In this document: piece by piece, positions 1 through 11,500 of the stretch
How the letters are laid out: each line of letters begins with the position of its first letter
Numbering within the stretch: position 1 is the first letter of the stretch
NCBI RefSeq assembly: GCF_033958435.1
Contig: NC_134150.1
Coordinates: 37,195,501-37,259,500, forward strand
DNA from: Carettochelys insculpta
Taxonomy: Eukaryota > Chordata > Testudines > Carettochelyidae
DNA length: 64,000 nt
Direction: 5' to 3'
Translations under genes and position numbers: made by a program
Notes under the pieces: model-generated
Told to the model about the DNA's origin: nothing
The model's database searches: none
Seen by the model: the letters and a program-made list of their open reading frames with translations, nothing else

Positions 1-149
1 AGACATAATATTTCAACTAGAGCTGCTCTATTGTGTGAAATAGACTATTGGGTGGGGACACACTATTTTGGAATAAGTTTTGCTTATTTTGGGGCTTCCT
101 TATAGTCTGTGTCTAGGCTGCTGAGAACTGTCAGCAAAAGATAAGCTAA

Positions 150-221
150 TTGTGCACCTCTAATAGTGTAGCTAGAATTGCATAACTGGGATCATCATTG
201 TTCCCTAGTGTAGATCAGGCC
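150..221 (+). mobile_element. MITE right-end fragment
   Basis: GTGTAGCTAGAATTGCATAA to CCCTAGTGTAGATCAGGCC matches the right end of the tandem pair at 1.8-2.35 kb. Confidence 0.6.
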
Positions 222-1060
222 TCAAACACTCCCTTTTAGAGATTATGTCTTGTTCTTTGTTAAGATTTTGGGAAGCAGGAGAATTTCAACAGGAAAGGGA
301 GGCTACCTAGGTCTTGGTATTGAATTCCATCCTCAGAAATAAGGATTTAATTAAGATCATTGAGAACCTGTTTAGAAATGACATGTATCTCTTTAAAATA
401 TGCAACTTCTGCCTCCAAGTTGTCTCTAGAGGCACTCATTATCATGCCCAGAAATATCAGTGCTGCAGCAAATTTCAGATCCTTGTTGCAAAGTTCAATC
501 ACCATTATTTCAGAAGACTGAACCCACAGACTGAAGTTCTTGGTAACTTGATTGTTTCTCATAAATCTCTTTCGGCAAATTCTCCTGTATTCCCATGCTG
601 CTTCTCTAGCAGAATCCTGTGATGGAGGCACTATTTCTGTAGAGTGTGTGGTGTGATATTTATTAAAACAATAGCAAACTAAAATGAACCTCATGTGTCC
701 CTGTGAGAAGTGGGTATTCGGGAGCAGGGAGGGGAGATGGAGACAATGCCTTGGTTATTGGAACTCAAGTCTGTCTCTTCAGCAGTTCTCTGAAGTTGCA
801 GATACATCCTAACATTCAGGATTTCATCCAAGCCATATACAAGCCTTGAATGTGTTCCATTTACAGAAAATTTACCCTGATCTTAAAATAATAGCCCTGA
901 GCCAGCAAGTTCATTTTAACAAATAAAACCAGGAACTTATTGTGAAGATTTAAGTTGGAAAAATGTCTAATCATGCATACACCTATTACCATTAGCAAAC
1001 ACTAGCCTGTTAAGTATCAGAGAAGTAGTTGTGTTAAGTCTGTATCTGCAAAGAAAAAAA
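222..1060. other. No recognised feature
   Basis: AT-rich DNA. The 102-residue plus frame and 115-residue minus frame overlap each other and show no domain or splice context. Confidence 0.5.
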
Positions 1061-1165
1061 CCAAACAAACAGAAGTCCTGCGGTACCTTATAGACTAACA
1101 GATTTATTGGAGCATAAGCTTTCATCGGCAAAAACTCATTTTGTCAGATGCATGTCTATAAAGTA
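1061..1165. mobile_element. Foldback retroposon fragment (one arm)
   Basis: GAAGTCCTGCGGTACCTTAT, AGACTAACAGATTTATTGGA and GCATAAGCTTTCATCGGCAA are the arm motifs of the foldback family. No partner arm or tail follows. Confidence 0.6.
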
Positions 1166-1827
1166 CCAGAGGACCAGCCTGTTCGTAAACAATTGCAGGC
1201 TAAAGACCACAGACTGGAAAGTCCATGGGGCATGGATTGCCTGCTATTTACACTTAATAATTAGAATGCTATTGGTCAAGCTAATAGAATAGATTCATTT
1301 TTATAGGAGAAATTATTTTTATCAGCTGGTTCATATAGTTTATGAACAGAGTGTTTGTGTCAGGAATGTCCTGGAGAAATGCCATATTCCTCTATGTATC
1401 TTCACTGTGATGGGAGCAGAGAATAGCAAGAAACTAATGAAAACTAAATCCCAGTCTAATGCAAAGCCAAGATAAGGCCTATTCTTATATAATTATGGTT
1501 TCAAAAAGGCAGTTGACTTATGTTTGTTAGAAGCACAAGGTAATATAAATTCATGTTTATAATTGTGCAAAGATTCTTCAGAATATGCATGCACTTATGT
1601 ACTGGCTGCAGAGAGAGCACTAAGGCTAACAGCACACATTTCCACTGTCCCTCTGCAATGCTGATGTCTGGCAGTTTTGAAGAAGGGGAAAATACCTTGC
1701 CTTGATTTTGTGTGACCACCTTCTGAACTATTGTGAAAAGCAGATATTAATGATTCTATTTCACTAGCATTTCCAGTGTCATCAAAGTGAGGTTTTTCTG
1801 CTCAGTTTATGACTTGCTGGGCATTTG

Positions 1828-2074
1828 ATGCATTGCGATTGATCTGGAGTTTGATTTTGCCATGTGAGTGAGGACACAGCAAAATCAAGCTCTCTGCGCT
1901 TGGCCATTGACCCTGGTATGCCATGCTATCATGTGGCATAAGGGACATTGGCGTGAACCCAAAGAGCCTTGATCAACAGGAGGGCAGAAAGTTGATCCTG
2001 ATATGTCAATTCTTGGTGGTGTAACTAGAATTGCATATCTGAGATTGACTTTGTTCCCTAGTATAGACCAGGCC
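1828..2074 (+). mobile_element. MITE (TGATC/TCGAT type), left end lost, first of a tandem pair
   Basis: From GCGATTGATCTGGAGTTTGA to CCCTAGTATAGACCAGGCC it follows the same order as 2078-2354: ATTGATC, GCCATTGACCCTGG, CTATCA, GTTGATCCTGATATGTCAA, TAGAATTGC. Its left terminus is not recognisable. Confidence 0.65.
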
Positions 2075-2077
2075 TAA

Positions 2078-2354
2078 GGGTATATCTATACTTACGGAGC
2101 GTTCGGCACACCATGATTGATCTTCTGGGAATCGATTTTGGTGCATCTGTGAAGAAGTGGCAAAATCAATCTCTCCAGGCTCAGCCGTTGACCCTGGCAT
2201 TCCACACTATCACATGGATCAAAGGACGTCGGCACAAGCCCCGATCTACTCAGGGGCGGAAAGTTAATCCTGATACGTCAACTCTAGCTACACTAATGGC
2301 GTAGCTAGAATTGCGTATCTGGGATCGGCTTTCTGTCCTTGTGTAGATCAAGCC
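2078..2354 (+). mobile_element. MITE (TGATC/TCGAT type), complete, second of a tandem pair
   Basis: GGGTATATCTATACTTACGG and CCTTGTGTAGATCAAGCC are the ends. The interior has GATTGATCTTCTGGGAATCG, CCGTTGACCCTGGCATTCC and GTAGCTAGAATTGCGTATCT. It starts three bases after the previous copy ends. Confidence 0.68.
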
Positions 2355-2724
2355 TGAATCTCGACAGAGTTACTCTACTTGCAGGTAAGAGCTGAGTTAG
2401 GAGCAGACTGCATGGCACTTTCACAAAGAATTTCAAACAGAGTAGAACTTGCCTGGAGCAGGGCTTTGATACTTGCGTTATGGCCAGCTACAGGGCTGCT
2501 GATGATCTTGAACTGTTCAGCAAAAAAGGACTGAGTTTCCAGTGAGGTTGATTTATGATTTCAGTTGAAAACATGTGGACTCTGGTGGCTTCTGGCTCAG
2601 ACCAGACACACTCACATGCTAGTCTCTGAGTTTATTTTTTTATTCCTTCATGAAAAAGAACTTCTCCCATATTATTCCTTTTCATTTTGCTTCATGCAGC
2701 ACTTATTAGCACTGTATGAACATC

Positions 2725-2840
2725 AATACACTCGCCACCATTGTGAGGTAGACTTGAATCATCCTCACTTTACAATCAGGAAAGCTGAAGGAAGAGGGAT
2801 TCCAGCAGTGAACAATGACAAGTGCTTAAGGGGGAACAAA
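2725..2840 (+). mobile_element. Possible MIR-like core
   Basis: CTCACTTTACAATCAGGAAA preceded by GTGAGGTAGA resembles the MIR block CTCATTTTACAGATGAGGAAA. The rest is too diverged for confidence. Confidence 0.35.
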
Positions 2841-4153
2841 CACAATAGGTAGTCCTCAAGTAATTCATAGTTATGGTGTTGCATTCTACGTATCACTGCC
2901 TTCCTACAATTTTTCATCCATGTTTCCTGCATTTTCTTGGCTTGTGTTTTAGCTCTTTTCATCACTGCAGTGCTTAAAATAAACCTTTTAGGTCTAAGTT
3001 TTCAAAGCTCACTTGCATGCTTATACATTGATTTTTACAGGTGTAAGTAGGGTGTGCAAAAAAGTGGAACTATGAATGAGAGTTTCAGACTCTTAATATA
3101 TATGCTCTATTTTTGTACTTTATAGGTTTCTGCTACTGATAATTTGTACAGTCAGTTACTGTAAATTTCTTAGGTTTTTTTATTTAATAAGCATTTAATT
3201 CCCATACCTCCACCTCCACTTTTTGCCCTTTAGCAATCCAATTTTTTACAAGTTTAGTTGGGTCTTTGTGTCCAATTTAATTTATGCTTCTGCCTGCAAA
3301 TGTTTTAAATAAAAAATTGGCTAACTCTACAAGAAGCTCCCGAGCGGGGGATACATTTCTATGAGATTGAGATATCCTTTCTCCCGTGAGTTTAAAATGC
3401 TTATGATTATTTCCTTCTGATGATCCTGTGGTCTGTTGCTTTTTTGATTTATGCTATAAGATACCCAGGAAGGCACGGAATTTGAAGAAGAGGAAACTTC
3501 CTTCCATGTTTCCAGTTGAATTCCTACTGTGTTTTCTTGCAATTTTCAGAGCTGCCACCAACATGCCCAAGCCTATTAGTAGTTCAAAGTTCAAACATTG
3601 GTGGCAGTATGAAAAAGACAGAAAGCTCAAAATATTATGGGTTATTGACACCAAATATCATGTTGCTTCAGAATTCTTAGATCTACCTTTGGCCACTGTG
3701 ACAAGAAACTCCCAAGCTATTTTATTTATTTAAGCTTTTATTGCATCTATCTCATTTTCAACGACCAAATATCCAATTATTTTTAAAAATTGCAAATGTT
3801 AACACTATGCAATAAATATATCTCAAGTAAATCTTTTAAAAAACAAAGTGCCTAGAGACATTACTGAGGCATATTTTTTTTTTACTGTGTTCATCTGTAG
3901 GTTTCTTAAGAGCTTCCATGGCAACCTCCCAACTTCAGCTCACCTGACCAGTTCCCCTCTTCTACCCACCCAAGAAGAAAGTTGTCAAGAACAGGTGCAT
4001 CTCTTGGGTCCTAAAAGTAATCAAACCTGAATTTTGGTCTATCGAGGTAGAAAGGGAAATCCAGAGTTCTGGACACCTTGTGCTGCTAATGTGCTAACAT
4101 ATGAGGAAAAGTGATTCTGAGTAGACAGGACTGGGACAATTTTTGGACTCTAT
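2841..4153. other. No recognised feature
   Basis: AT-rich DNA with short overlapping frames. I see no repeat family or exon. Confidence 0.5.
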
Positions 4154-4569
4154 GGCTATGTCTACATTAGCCTCTTCTTTTCGAAAGGGGCATGGTAATG
4201 GGTGAGGTCAGAAGATGCTAATGAGGTTGCCATGAATAAGGGAGGACATGGCAATTCAAAAGTGCCGTTTTCGAATTAAGCACTACGCGTGTAGACAGTG
4301 GCCTTTCGAAAGGATCCCCCCTACATCTTCGAAAGCCACTTATTTCTATTTGGTTTTCAGAATAAGGGGCTTTCAAAGACTGGGGGTCCTTTTGAAAGGC
4401 CCCCATCTACACAGATGGCTCACGATTCAAAAGCAGAACTTTCAAATTGCTGCAACTGCTATTATGCTAATGAGGTGCTGCGTATTCATGGGAGCACCTC
4501 ATTAGCATCTTCTGACCTCACTCATTACCATGCCCCTTTTGAAAAGAAGGTGCTAGTGTAGAAGTAGCC
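4154..4569. mobile_element. MITE, long inverted-repeat type
   Basis: The ends are GGCTATGTCTACATTAGCC and GGTGCTAGTGTAGAAGTAGCC (the last 20 bases). Subterminal CTTCTTTTCGAAAGGGGCAT and CCATGCCCCTTTTGAAAAGA are complementary, and GATGCTAATGAGGT pairs with ACCTCATTAGCATC. The left flank TAT and right flank TGT differ by one base, so the duplication is uncertain. Confidence 0.75.
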
Positions 4570-4758
4570 TGTCTAAACTTCTTTTAAACCTTATCTGAAA
4601 ATCACTGCCCAATTAGCAGCCAGTGAAGTCCATGAAAAATCAGAGTCATGTAGTCCTAGTGGACTTCAGGGATAACACATCCTGAAATAGTTTCAGGTTC
4701 CGTACAGTTTTAAGGTACAACCTCAACTTGAGTCCAATCTAGATATCACGGTGCATTA

Positions 4759-6190
4759 CACTCATCCCTCGTTTAAGGAGTACTTAGAATCATAGAATCA
4801 TAGAACAATAGAGCTGGAAGAGACCTAAAAGGCCATCAAGTCCAGCCCCCTGCCCAAGGCAGGATCAAACCCATCAGATCAGCCCAGCCAGGACTTTGTC
4901 GAGCTGAGACTTAAACACCTCCAGGGGTGGAGACTCCACTACTTCCCTGGGTAGACCATTCCAATGCTTCACCATGCTCCTAGTGAAAAAGTTTTTCCTA
5001 ATGTTCAACCTGGACCTTCCCAAATGCAACTTGAGACCATTGTTCCATGTTCTGCCATCTGTGACCACTGTGAACAGCCCCTCTCCAGCCTCTTTGCAAC
5101 CTCCCTTCAGTAAGTTGAAGGCTGTTATCCAGTCCCCGCTCAGTCTTCTCTACTGCAGACTAAACAGACCCAATTCCCTCAACCTTTCTTCGTAGGTCAT
5201 ATGCTCCAGCCCCCTAATTATTTTGGTCACCCTCCGCTGGACCCTCTCCAGTGTGTCCACATCCTTCCTATAATTGAGAGCCCAGAACTGGACACAGTAC
5301 TCCAGATGCGGCCTCACCAAAGCTGAATAAAGAGGAATAATCACTCCTTTGGATCTACTGGCAATGCTCCTCTTGATGCAACCTAATATGCCATTAGCCT
5401 TCTTGGCTACAACGGCACACTATTGACTCATGTCCAGCTTCTTGTCCATTACAACTCCCAGGTCCTTTTCTGCAGAACTACTACTAAGCCAGTCGGACCC
5501 CAGCCTATAACAACGCTTGGGATTCTTCCAGCCCAGTAAGGACTCTGCACTTGTCCTTATTGAACCTCATCAGATTTCTTGTGGCCCACTTTTCCAATTC
5601 CTCTAAGTCACTTGTACTTGACTTAAGAGTAGACGCTAAAACGTGGGACATAAATACATACCTTTGTTCACTAAAAGAGTGAACTTCCCCCACTTATACA
5701 AGCCAGCAGTAGGGTCCCTGACTCGGGCGAGGGGAAATCCACAGCCCTGTGGCTGGAGTTGAGCTGTCCGCAGGGTCCCTGGCCAGGGCACGGGGAGACT
5801 CGCAGCCTCGCAGCTGGAGCTGAGTCAGACGCGGGTTCCCTGGCTGGGGTGTGGGGAGACCTGCAGCCCTGCCTGGCCCACTCCCAACACCCTTGGCCCA
5901 CAACTCCCCATGCACCCCCCAGCCCTACCCGCTCCCATCACCCACCCAGGCCCAGAAGGCCCCAGCCCACTGCAGCCCCCACAGATACTGCACCTTTTCC
6001 AACAACCCCCTCCCAGGTTTACTTACCTTTCAAGCTGCATGCTGCCACTCCTTTGCCTCATTAGGAGCACTAGGAATGAATCAGAGACTTTTACATGTAT
6101 TTTAATGGTAATTTAGTGTCCCTCTTACGAGTTTTCGCCTATGAGCAGAAAGTTGGGAACCAATTGTGCTCGTATAACAAGGGATGAGTG
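4759..6190. mobile_element. Tigger-like (TA-flanked) element split by a CR1 insertion
   Basis: CACTCATCCCTCGTTTAA on the left and ACAAGGGATGAGTG on the right are inverted ends, each next to TA (4757-4758, 6191-6192), as expected of Tc1/mariner/pogo transposition. A CR1 copy fills about 4788-5622. The remaining interior (5690-6060) is GC-rich with imperfect repeats of about 60 bases (GGGTCCCTGRC, GGGGAGACYYGCAGCC). That composition yields the proline-rich frames there. No transposase was seen. Confidence 0.7.
4788..5622 (-). mobile_element. CR1 LINE, 5'-truncated, with reverse transcriptase C-terminus
   Basis: The left edge TAGAATCATAGAATCATAG is the CR1 3'-terminal repeat in reverse, followed by GGAAGAGACCTAAAAGGCCA. 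On the minus strand, fragments read [20 protein letters not shown], then [16 protein letters not shown] and [16 protein letters not shown], then NGLKLHLGR, NGLPREVVESP and LEVFKSQLDK. That is the order at the end of the CR1 polymerase protein (ORF2). Frames are broken between the parts. The CR1 enzyme copies its RNA into target DNA; this copy cannot. ACTTAGA and ACTTAAGA lie at the two edges. Confidence 0.85.
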
Positions 6191-6192
6191 TA

Positions 6193-7349
6193 TTGCAAAT
6201 ATATCTTGCACATCACATTGTATGCAACGTAGCACAATCCATGACTGAAAGAATAAATTTATTACTGTCCAAAAGGACTGGAACATCCAAGTGTACACAG
6301 TGTCATTTGCCAATTACTTGAATTATTGTAGATAGGATATATCAGATAATGTGTAGTGTGAACCCCAGGAGAAGTTATTCATCTTCCTCAGACTGGTATT
6401 TGATTATAATGTTGTGTGCATGTGTGTTTATAGAAACCCTACAAGTTTGCAAGTGTAATTGGATCAGTAAAGCTTGATGATGCCAACAATTTCCTGGGGA
6501 TATCACTTGCAACAATCTAATTAAAGGGGCGGAGATTTGAGGATTTGAAAAGAAAACATTGGAAAACTCAGTGCAGGGGAAGGATCAGTTTCTCAACAAT
6601 GTATTATTGCAAACAGCTGGACCTCATTGTGTGTGGGTTATTAAAGCACATCTGCCATGCATACACCTTCATATGTGAGTCTGTCTCATTCCAGGTAAGC
6701 ATAATTAAAAAGAGGACTTGGGGACTAGCTGCATCTTAGTTAATTGGCCAGTGATGGTGACAGAACAGACTTTCCCAAATGTGGGCTATGTTTAATTTGG
6801 CTTTAAAGACACTGATGGGAAACTCTGTTTAAATTAAAGAGAGTCACAATGCTGGGGAGGGGGACACCATTGATGGAAAAGCTGGGAATTGTTATCAGTG
6901 TAACCTAAGTATAGTTAGCAGTACAGTCTGGGTCAGTGACCTTGTATTGAGAGTTCATATCTCAGGAAAGAGCAACCTGGCTTGAATCTGACTGTGCTGA
7001 GGATAAGAGGGTGTTGAGTTACAGCTGTGCTTTTTGTGGTCCAAGGGTATAATTTAACAACTGAGGGGCTGTCTGAGCCACTCACTTTAGAATGAGGTTT
7101 CAAAACAAACAAACAAACAAAAAGGGCAGGGGGATTAAAAGAGTTGTTACAATTTTACCATCATTTTTGGAAAGCTGCTTCATACCTCTTCTTGGATGAT
7201 AATCCTTTATTGGGGAAGGAAGGGTTTATAAACCAAGCAGACTGAGAGAACGAGCACTGAAACAGTTGCCTATACTGAGGGCTGCTGTGTAATCCCTGGC
7301 AAACTTAACCTTTTGTTAAATATAGTCTATGCTACTGAAATACATCAAC
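6193..7349. other. No recognised feature
   Basis: Only an (ACAA) run near 7105 stands out. Confidence 0.5.
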
Positions 7350-7363
7350 TTTTTTTGGTGCAA

Positions 7364-8086
7364 CAAAACAAAGCATCAGAAATGTAGCACTTTAAAGACT
7401 AACAAAATGATTTATTTGGTGACGAGTTTTCGTGGCACAGAACCGCTTTTTCAAATCAATTTCATTTCCAATACAGACTGACATTTGTAAGTACAGAGGA
7501 CCAACAAGAAAAAAAATTGCAATAAAAACCAATGAATCAAATAGGATTGGAGGAAGGGGGAGATAGGTGTGGGGATGTTAATTGTCCTGTCTGAGATAAT
7601 TACAAGCATCTAAGGAAGGGAGGCAGTCCTTGTAATGGGTGGGGTGGTTGATGTCTGTGTTCATACCACATGTTAATGTGTTGAATTTGCATATGTTCTC
7701 TAACTCAGAAATCTCTCGCTCTAATCTGTTGTTAAATTCTCTATGTTCCAGGACACAAATTCTCAGGTCTTTAACAGAATGGCCCACTCCACTGAAGTGT
7801 TCACTGACCGGCTTATGTGTATTGATAATTAACATCCCCCCACCTCTCACCCACTTCCTTCAATCCTATTTGATTTGTCAGTTTTTAATTGCAATTTTTT
7901 TTCTTGTTGGTCCTCTGTACTTACAAATGTCAGTCTGTATTGGAAATGAAATTGATCTGAAGAAGCGGGTCTGTCCCATGAAAGCTCATCACCAAAGAAA
8001 TCATTTTGTTAGTCTTTAAAGTGCTACATTTCTGCTGCTTTGTTTTGTTGGAGTACAGACTAACATAGCTACCTCTCTGGGGTTTT
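7364..8086 (+). mobile_element. Foldback retroposon, long copy, with 14-bp direct repeats (one mismatch)
   Basis: The left arm (from 7364; TAGCACTTTAAAGACTAACA at 7386) is complementary to the right arm (GTTAGTCTTTAAAGTGCTAC near 8010). Inner parts pair too, for example GTCCTCTGTACTTACA at 7911 with TGTAAGTACAGAGGAC near 7487. The tail ACAGACTAACATAGCTACCT follows the right arm. The flanks TTTTTTTGGTGCAA (7350-7363) and TTTTTTTGGTACAA (8087-8100) differ at one base and are taken as the target duplication. Reading frames of up to 126 residues inside are products of the repeat. Confidence 0.8.
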
Positions 8087-8100
8087 TTTTTTTGGTACAA

Positions 8101-9552
8101 TGAGACGTCCTTTTTTGCATTTATAATGCATGCATGTCTCTTTGTGACTCTTCATTATGGTCCTTTTCCATCAAAATGATAGAGATTTTCCCAAAGAGAG
8201 ACAAAGAGCCCATCTTTACATCCATGGAGGACAGGAAAGAAAAGGTAAGGAAAAAAGAGACTAAAGAAAAAAACATACTTAAATTAGGTGACCATTAAGA
8301 ACAGTGGTAAACTTTCGTGTGGAGGATAATTTAATGGTGACAGAAAGGAAATCTGTATTATTTCTCTACCTAATATAAGCTGTACTTCTGGAATAGAACA
8401 AGACAGGATCAAATATGTTAAAGAAAGAATGTGAAACTATAAAGTGAGTGACAGAAATGATCATTGCTTCAAATCATTCCTATGGTGTTCCGAAAACTCG
8501 CTCTTGTCAAGGAAAGGAAAAGTATTAATATTCCTGTGCTTTATAGGGACCAGAGCATATCTTTTTCTGTGTCAGAACTTGAAAGCCAAGTTCAGTTCAA
8601 AACCCATCACAGAAGAACCATGAGACTCTGATTTCATGCCTGTCCATTGAGTGCCAAGGGAATAAAAAGTAGGGGGGGGACATGGATGGATGAAGTGTTT
8701 GTGCAAGTTACTCTGATATTTCCATCAGCCTTTCTTCAAAAACTATGTGCACTGGACACTAAGGCAGGAGAATTAAGTCAGATGGTTCATTCCATATGGC
8801 AGATGAAAGAAAAACCCCTATTGCATATAGTAAGATAACTATATAAAAATACTCTAATGAACAGACACCGATGAATGGCAGCTGGAAATACAAAAGGAGG
8901 TAGAATGGTAGTGGTAGTGGAATGCCCAAAAAAGCGGAGGAATGAGAACTAAAAAAAATTCTGTCCCGTACGCCTATCGCATTTCTCGGTTGCATTGTCC
9001 ATGTCTTACCACATCAGCAATGCACAACCCAATGAAGCCAGTTGTGCTGAAAACATTCAGGGTGGTAGAAAATGAGGCAGCTCTTCTGCTTTAGCAGCAC
9101 AGGTTTCCATACGCTTATTACTGCCTTTTCATTGAACAAGGTTCAGTTCTAAATCCATCAGGGCTCTGATATTCAAAGGCCTCCATGAGATTGGGCTGCG
9201 ACAAACATAAAATCCACACCAGTTCAGGGGTACTGGGAAAAAAATATCACAATGGAGAGGCAGAGAGCCATTGAACCCAACTGCAAACCCTCTATATAAT
9301 GGAAACCACTTCAAGCGGGAAGATGCAGAAGCATCCCCCCCGACTCCTAGTTCCAACACTTATGCAACACTCTCTCCAATGGGTTTGCAATCGTGCACCA
9401 CATGGAAGATACCAAGCCAGGATAATTAGATTGGTCTAGCAAGGTAGTTCATACACATGTAGTCTTCAGCTCTTCTTCCTTCTCTGGTTCTAGGAAGCTC
9501 TTCCTAGAGGGGATGGTGTAGTAGGTAGAACTTTAATTTGGGTTACAGTGCA
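8101..9552. other. No recognised feature
   Basis: I see nothing assignable between the two foldback elements. Confidence 0.5.
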
Positions 9553-9566
9553 CAGTACACTATATA

Positions 9567-10061
9567 AAAACAAAAAGCAGTCAAGTAGCACTTCAAAGAC
9601 TAGCAAAATAGTTTATTAGGTGAGCTTTCGTGGGACAGACCCACTTCTTCAGACCACAGCCAGACCAGAACAGACTCAATATTTAAGGGACAGAGAACCA
9701 AAAACAGTAAGCAAGGAGGACAAATCAGAAAAAGATAATCAAGGTGAGCAAATCAGAGAGTGGAGGGGTCGAGGGGGGGGAGGTCAAGAATTAGATTGAG
9801 CCCCCACCCCTTCCCCCCACCCCTCCACTCTCTGATTTGCTCACCTTGATTATCTTTTTCTGATTTGTCCTTCTTGCTTTCTGTTTTTGGTTCTCTGTGC
9901 CTTAAATATTGAGTTTGGTCTGGTCTGGCTATGGTCTGAAGAAGTGGGTCTGTCCCATGAAAGCTCACCTAATAAACTATTTTGCTAGTCTTTAAGTGCT
10001 ACTTGACTGCTTTTTGTTTTGATAGTGTATAGACTAGCACGGCTTCCTCTCTGTTACTATT
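9567..10061 (+). mobile_element. Foldback retroposon, complete, between perfect 14-bp direct repeats
   Basis: The element starts with AAAACAAAAAGCAGTCAAGT and its left arm (about 9570-9790) is the reverse complement of its right arm (about 9805-10020). The arms read ACTTCTTCAGACC and GGTCTGAAGAAGT around the shared inner blocks. After the right arm comes an unpaired tail GTATAGACTAGCACGGCTTC and CTCTCTGTTAC. The sequence CAGTACACTATATA occurs exactly at 9553-9566 and again at 10062-10075. A duplication of this size is the mark of LINE-type target-primed insertion, not of a DNA transposon. No RNA polymerase III promoter or coding frame was recognised. Confidence 0.85.
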
Positions 10062-10223
10062 CAGTACACTATATATTTGAGTCCAGATCCTCAACAGTAT
10101 TTGGCTTCTATCTTCCATGGGAATCAACAGGCGTTACATGCTTAAATATCCATGAGGATATTGACCTTGGTGCTTTTATACAATCTTTAGGCTGTTTGAG
10201 GGGAAGCTACCGAATCACTCTCT

Positions 10224-10251
10224 CTCACACACACACACACACACACAAAAT
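10224..10251. repeat. (CA)n microsatellite
   Basis: About eleven CA units follow a TCTCTCTC run. Confidence 0.9.
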
Positions 10252-10730
10252 CCTGAGCTAACTTCGTTAACAGCAAACAAGGACAACCCTATTGCAAAAT
10301 GTACAACCTGCTGTGCATCTAGGACCCCCGTTACAGTGAGTTTATGCTCATTCTCAGGGCATTAACTTTTCTTTCCACTTACTTGACAAACATCACTTTT
10401 GACTATGTTCCTGTGAGGTAGGAGAGTACAATCCCTAGGAAAAAGTTGAACAACTCTCCAAAAACCACAGAAGGAATCACTGATTATATAATTCTAGCTT
10501 TTCAGTTCTTTGCTCAATCCAGTAAACCACACATGATGTATGGTAATCATCTGAGCTGCTGGGAAAGTGAGCCATGCAGAGAATATAGCCACGGTTTAGA
10601 TAAAATAAAATGTGGGAATTAAAGGGATTTTTACTGTATGATGGGGATGTAGCCATAGTAAAAATGTCCAGTTTGGGAGTGTATGGATTGTTTATAAAAA
10701 GAAAACAAAAACATTTTGCCTCCTTGTAAG

Positions 10731-11500
10731 GCAGGGGTTTCCAAACTTTTCGGCATCATGACCCCGTTTTGATTTCTGAGAAACCCTTATGCTCCCCCAC
10801 CTCTTCTTTACCATCATCCAATCCCCTTTTAACAAAATATTCAATTGACAATTTAAAATAAACACAAAAACTTGATATAAAAATGATCTTTTAAATTAAA
10901 AATAAGCACAAATAGTTCTTGGCCTCGTGTGGGTGCCTAGTGCAGCCCCAGCTGACCAGGGGCCTGAGCCCCGTACCAGCTGCCAGAGCTGCCCACACCA
11001 GCCAACCATGTGCCCGAGCACTGTGCTGCCAGAGCTGGCTGCCCAAGCTGACTGAGCCCCGCGCTGCCAGGGAAAGCCACCAGCCTGAGCCCTGCAAGCT
11101 GCCTGCCTGAGGCCCACAAGCTGCCCACCTGAGCCCCTCCCCCAAAGCCAGGTACCACTAGCCCCCTGCTCTTACCCCATCCCACTCCCCTGAGACAGGC
11201 ACCCCCAGCATCCCATCTAACCCCATCCTACTCCTCCTCCTCCTCCTCCTCCCCATCAACCCGAACTCACTCACCTTCATAGGAGGCAGCTAGCTCCACA
11301 TAGGTCTTTGCCAATAATCTGCTTTCTATATTGGCTGTGCTAGGTCGCCCACATAAAATGGCTGGGGCTGAGAGCTGGAACCAAAAGGCCAGCTGTTTTT
11401 TGGGGTGGGGGAATGATGGGCGGCTGGGTCACCTCACGCCCCCTCTGGAATTTCTTCACAGACACCCTGGGGGGAAGCCCCTGCAGTTTAGGAAACCATG
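10731..11500. mobile_element. hAT-like non-autonomous element with GC-rich interior
   Basis: GCAGGGGTTTCCAAACTTTT at the left and CCTGCAGTTTAGGAAACC at the right are inverted ends of a common vertebrate hAT type. GACCCCGTTTTGATTTCTGA and CCCTCTGGAATTTCTTCACA are its usual neighbours. The interior at 10930-11150 is GC-rich, and a (CTC)n run lies near 11231. Frames of up to 84 residues there are low-complexity artefacts. Confidence 0.68.

Noticed and set aside
5759..6105. Proline-rich protein frames
   Set aside because: They come from imperfect GC-rich repeats inside a Tigger-like element and are open in several frames at once.
7639..8019. 126-residue plus frame
   Set aside because: It lies inside the foldback element; the opposite arm gives a mirrored frame.
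10891..11185. Several overlapping frames of 63-84 residues
   Set aside because: They are GC-rich interior of a hAT-like element, open on both strands.
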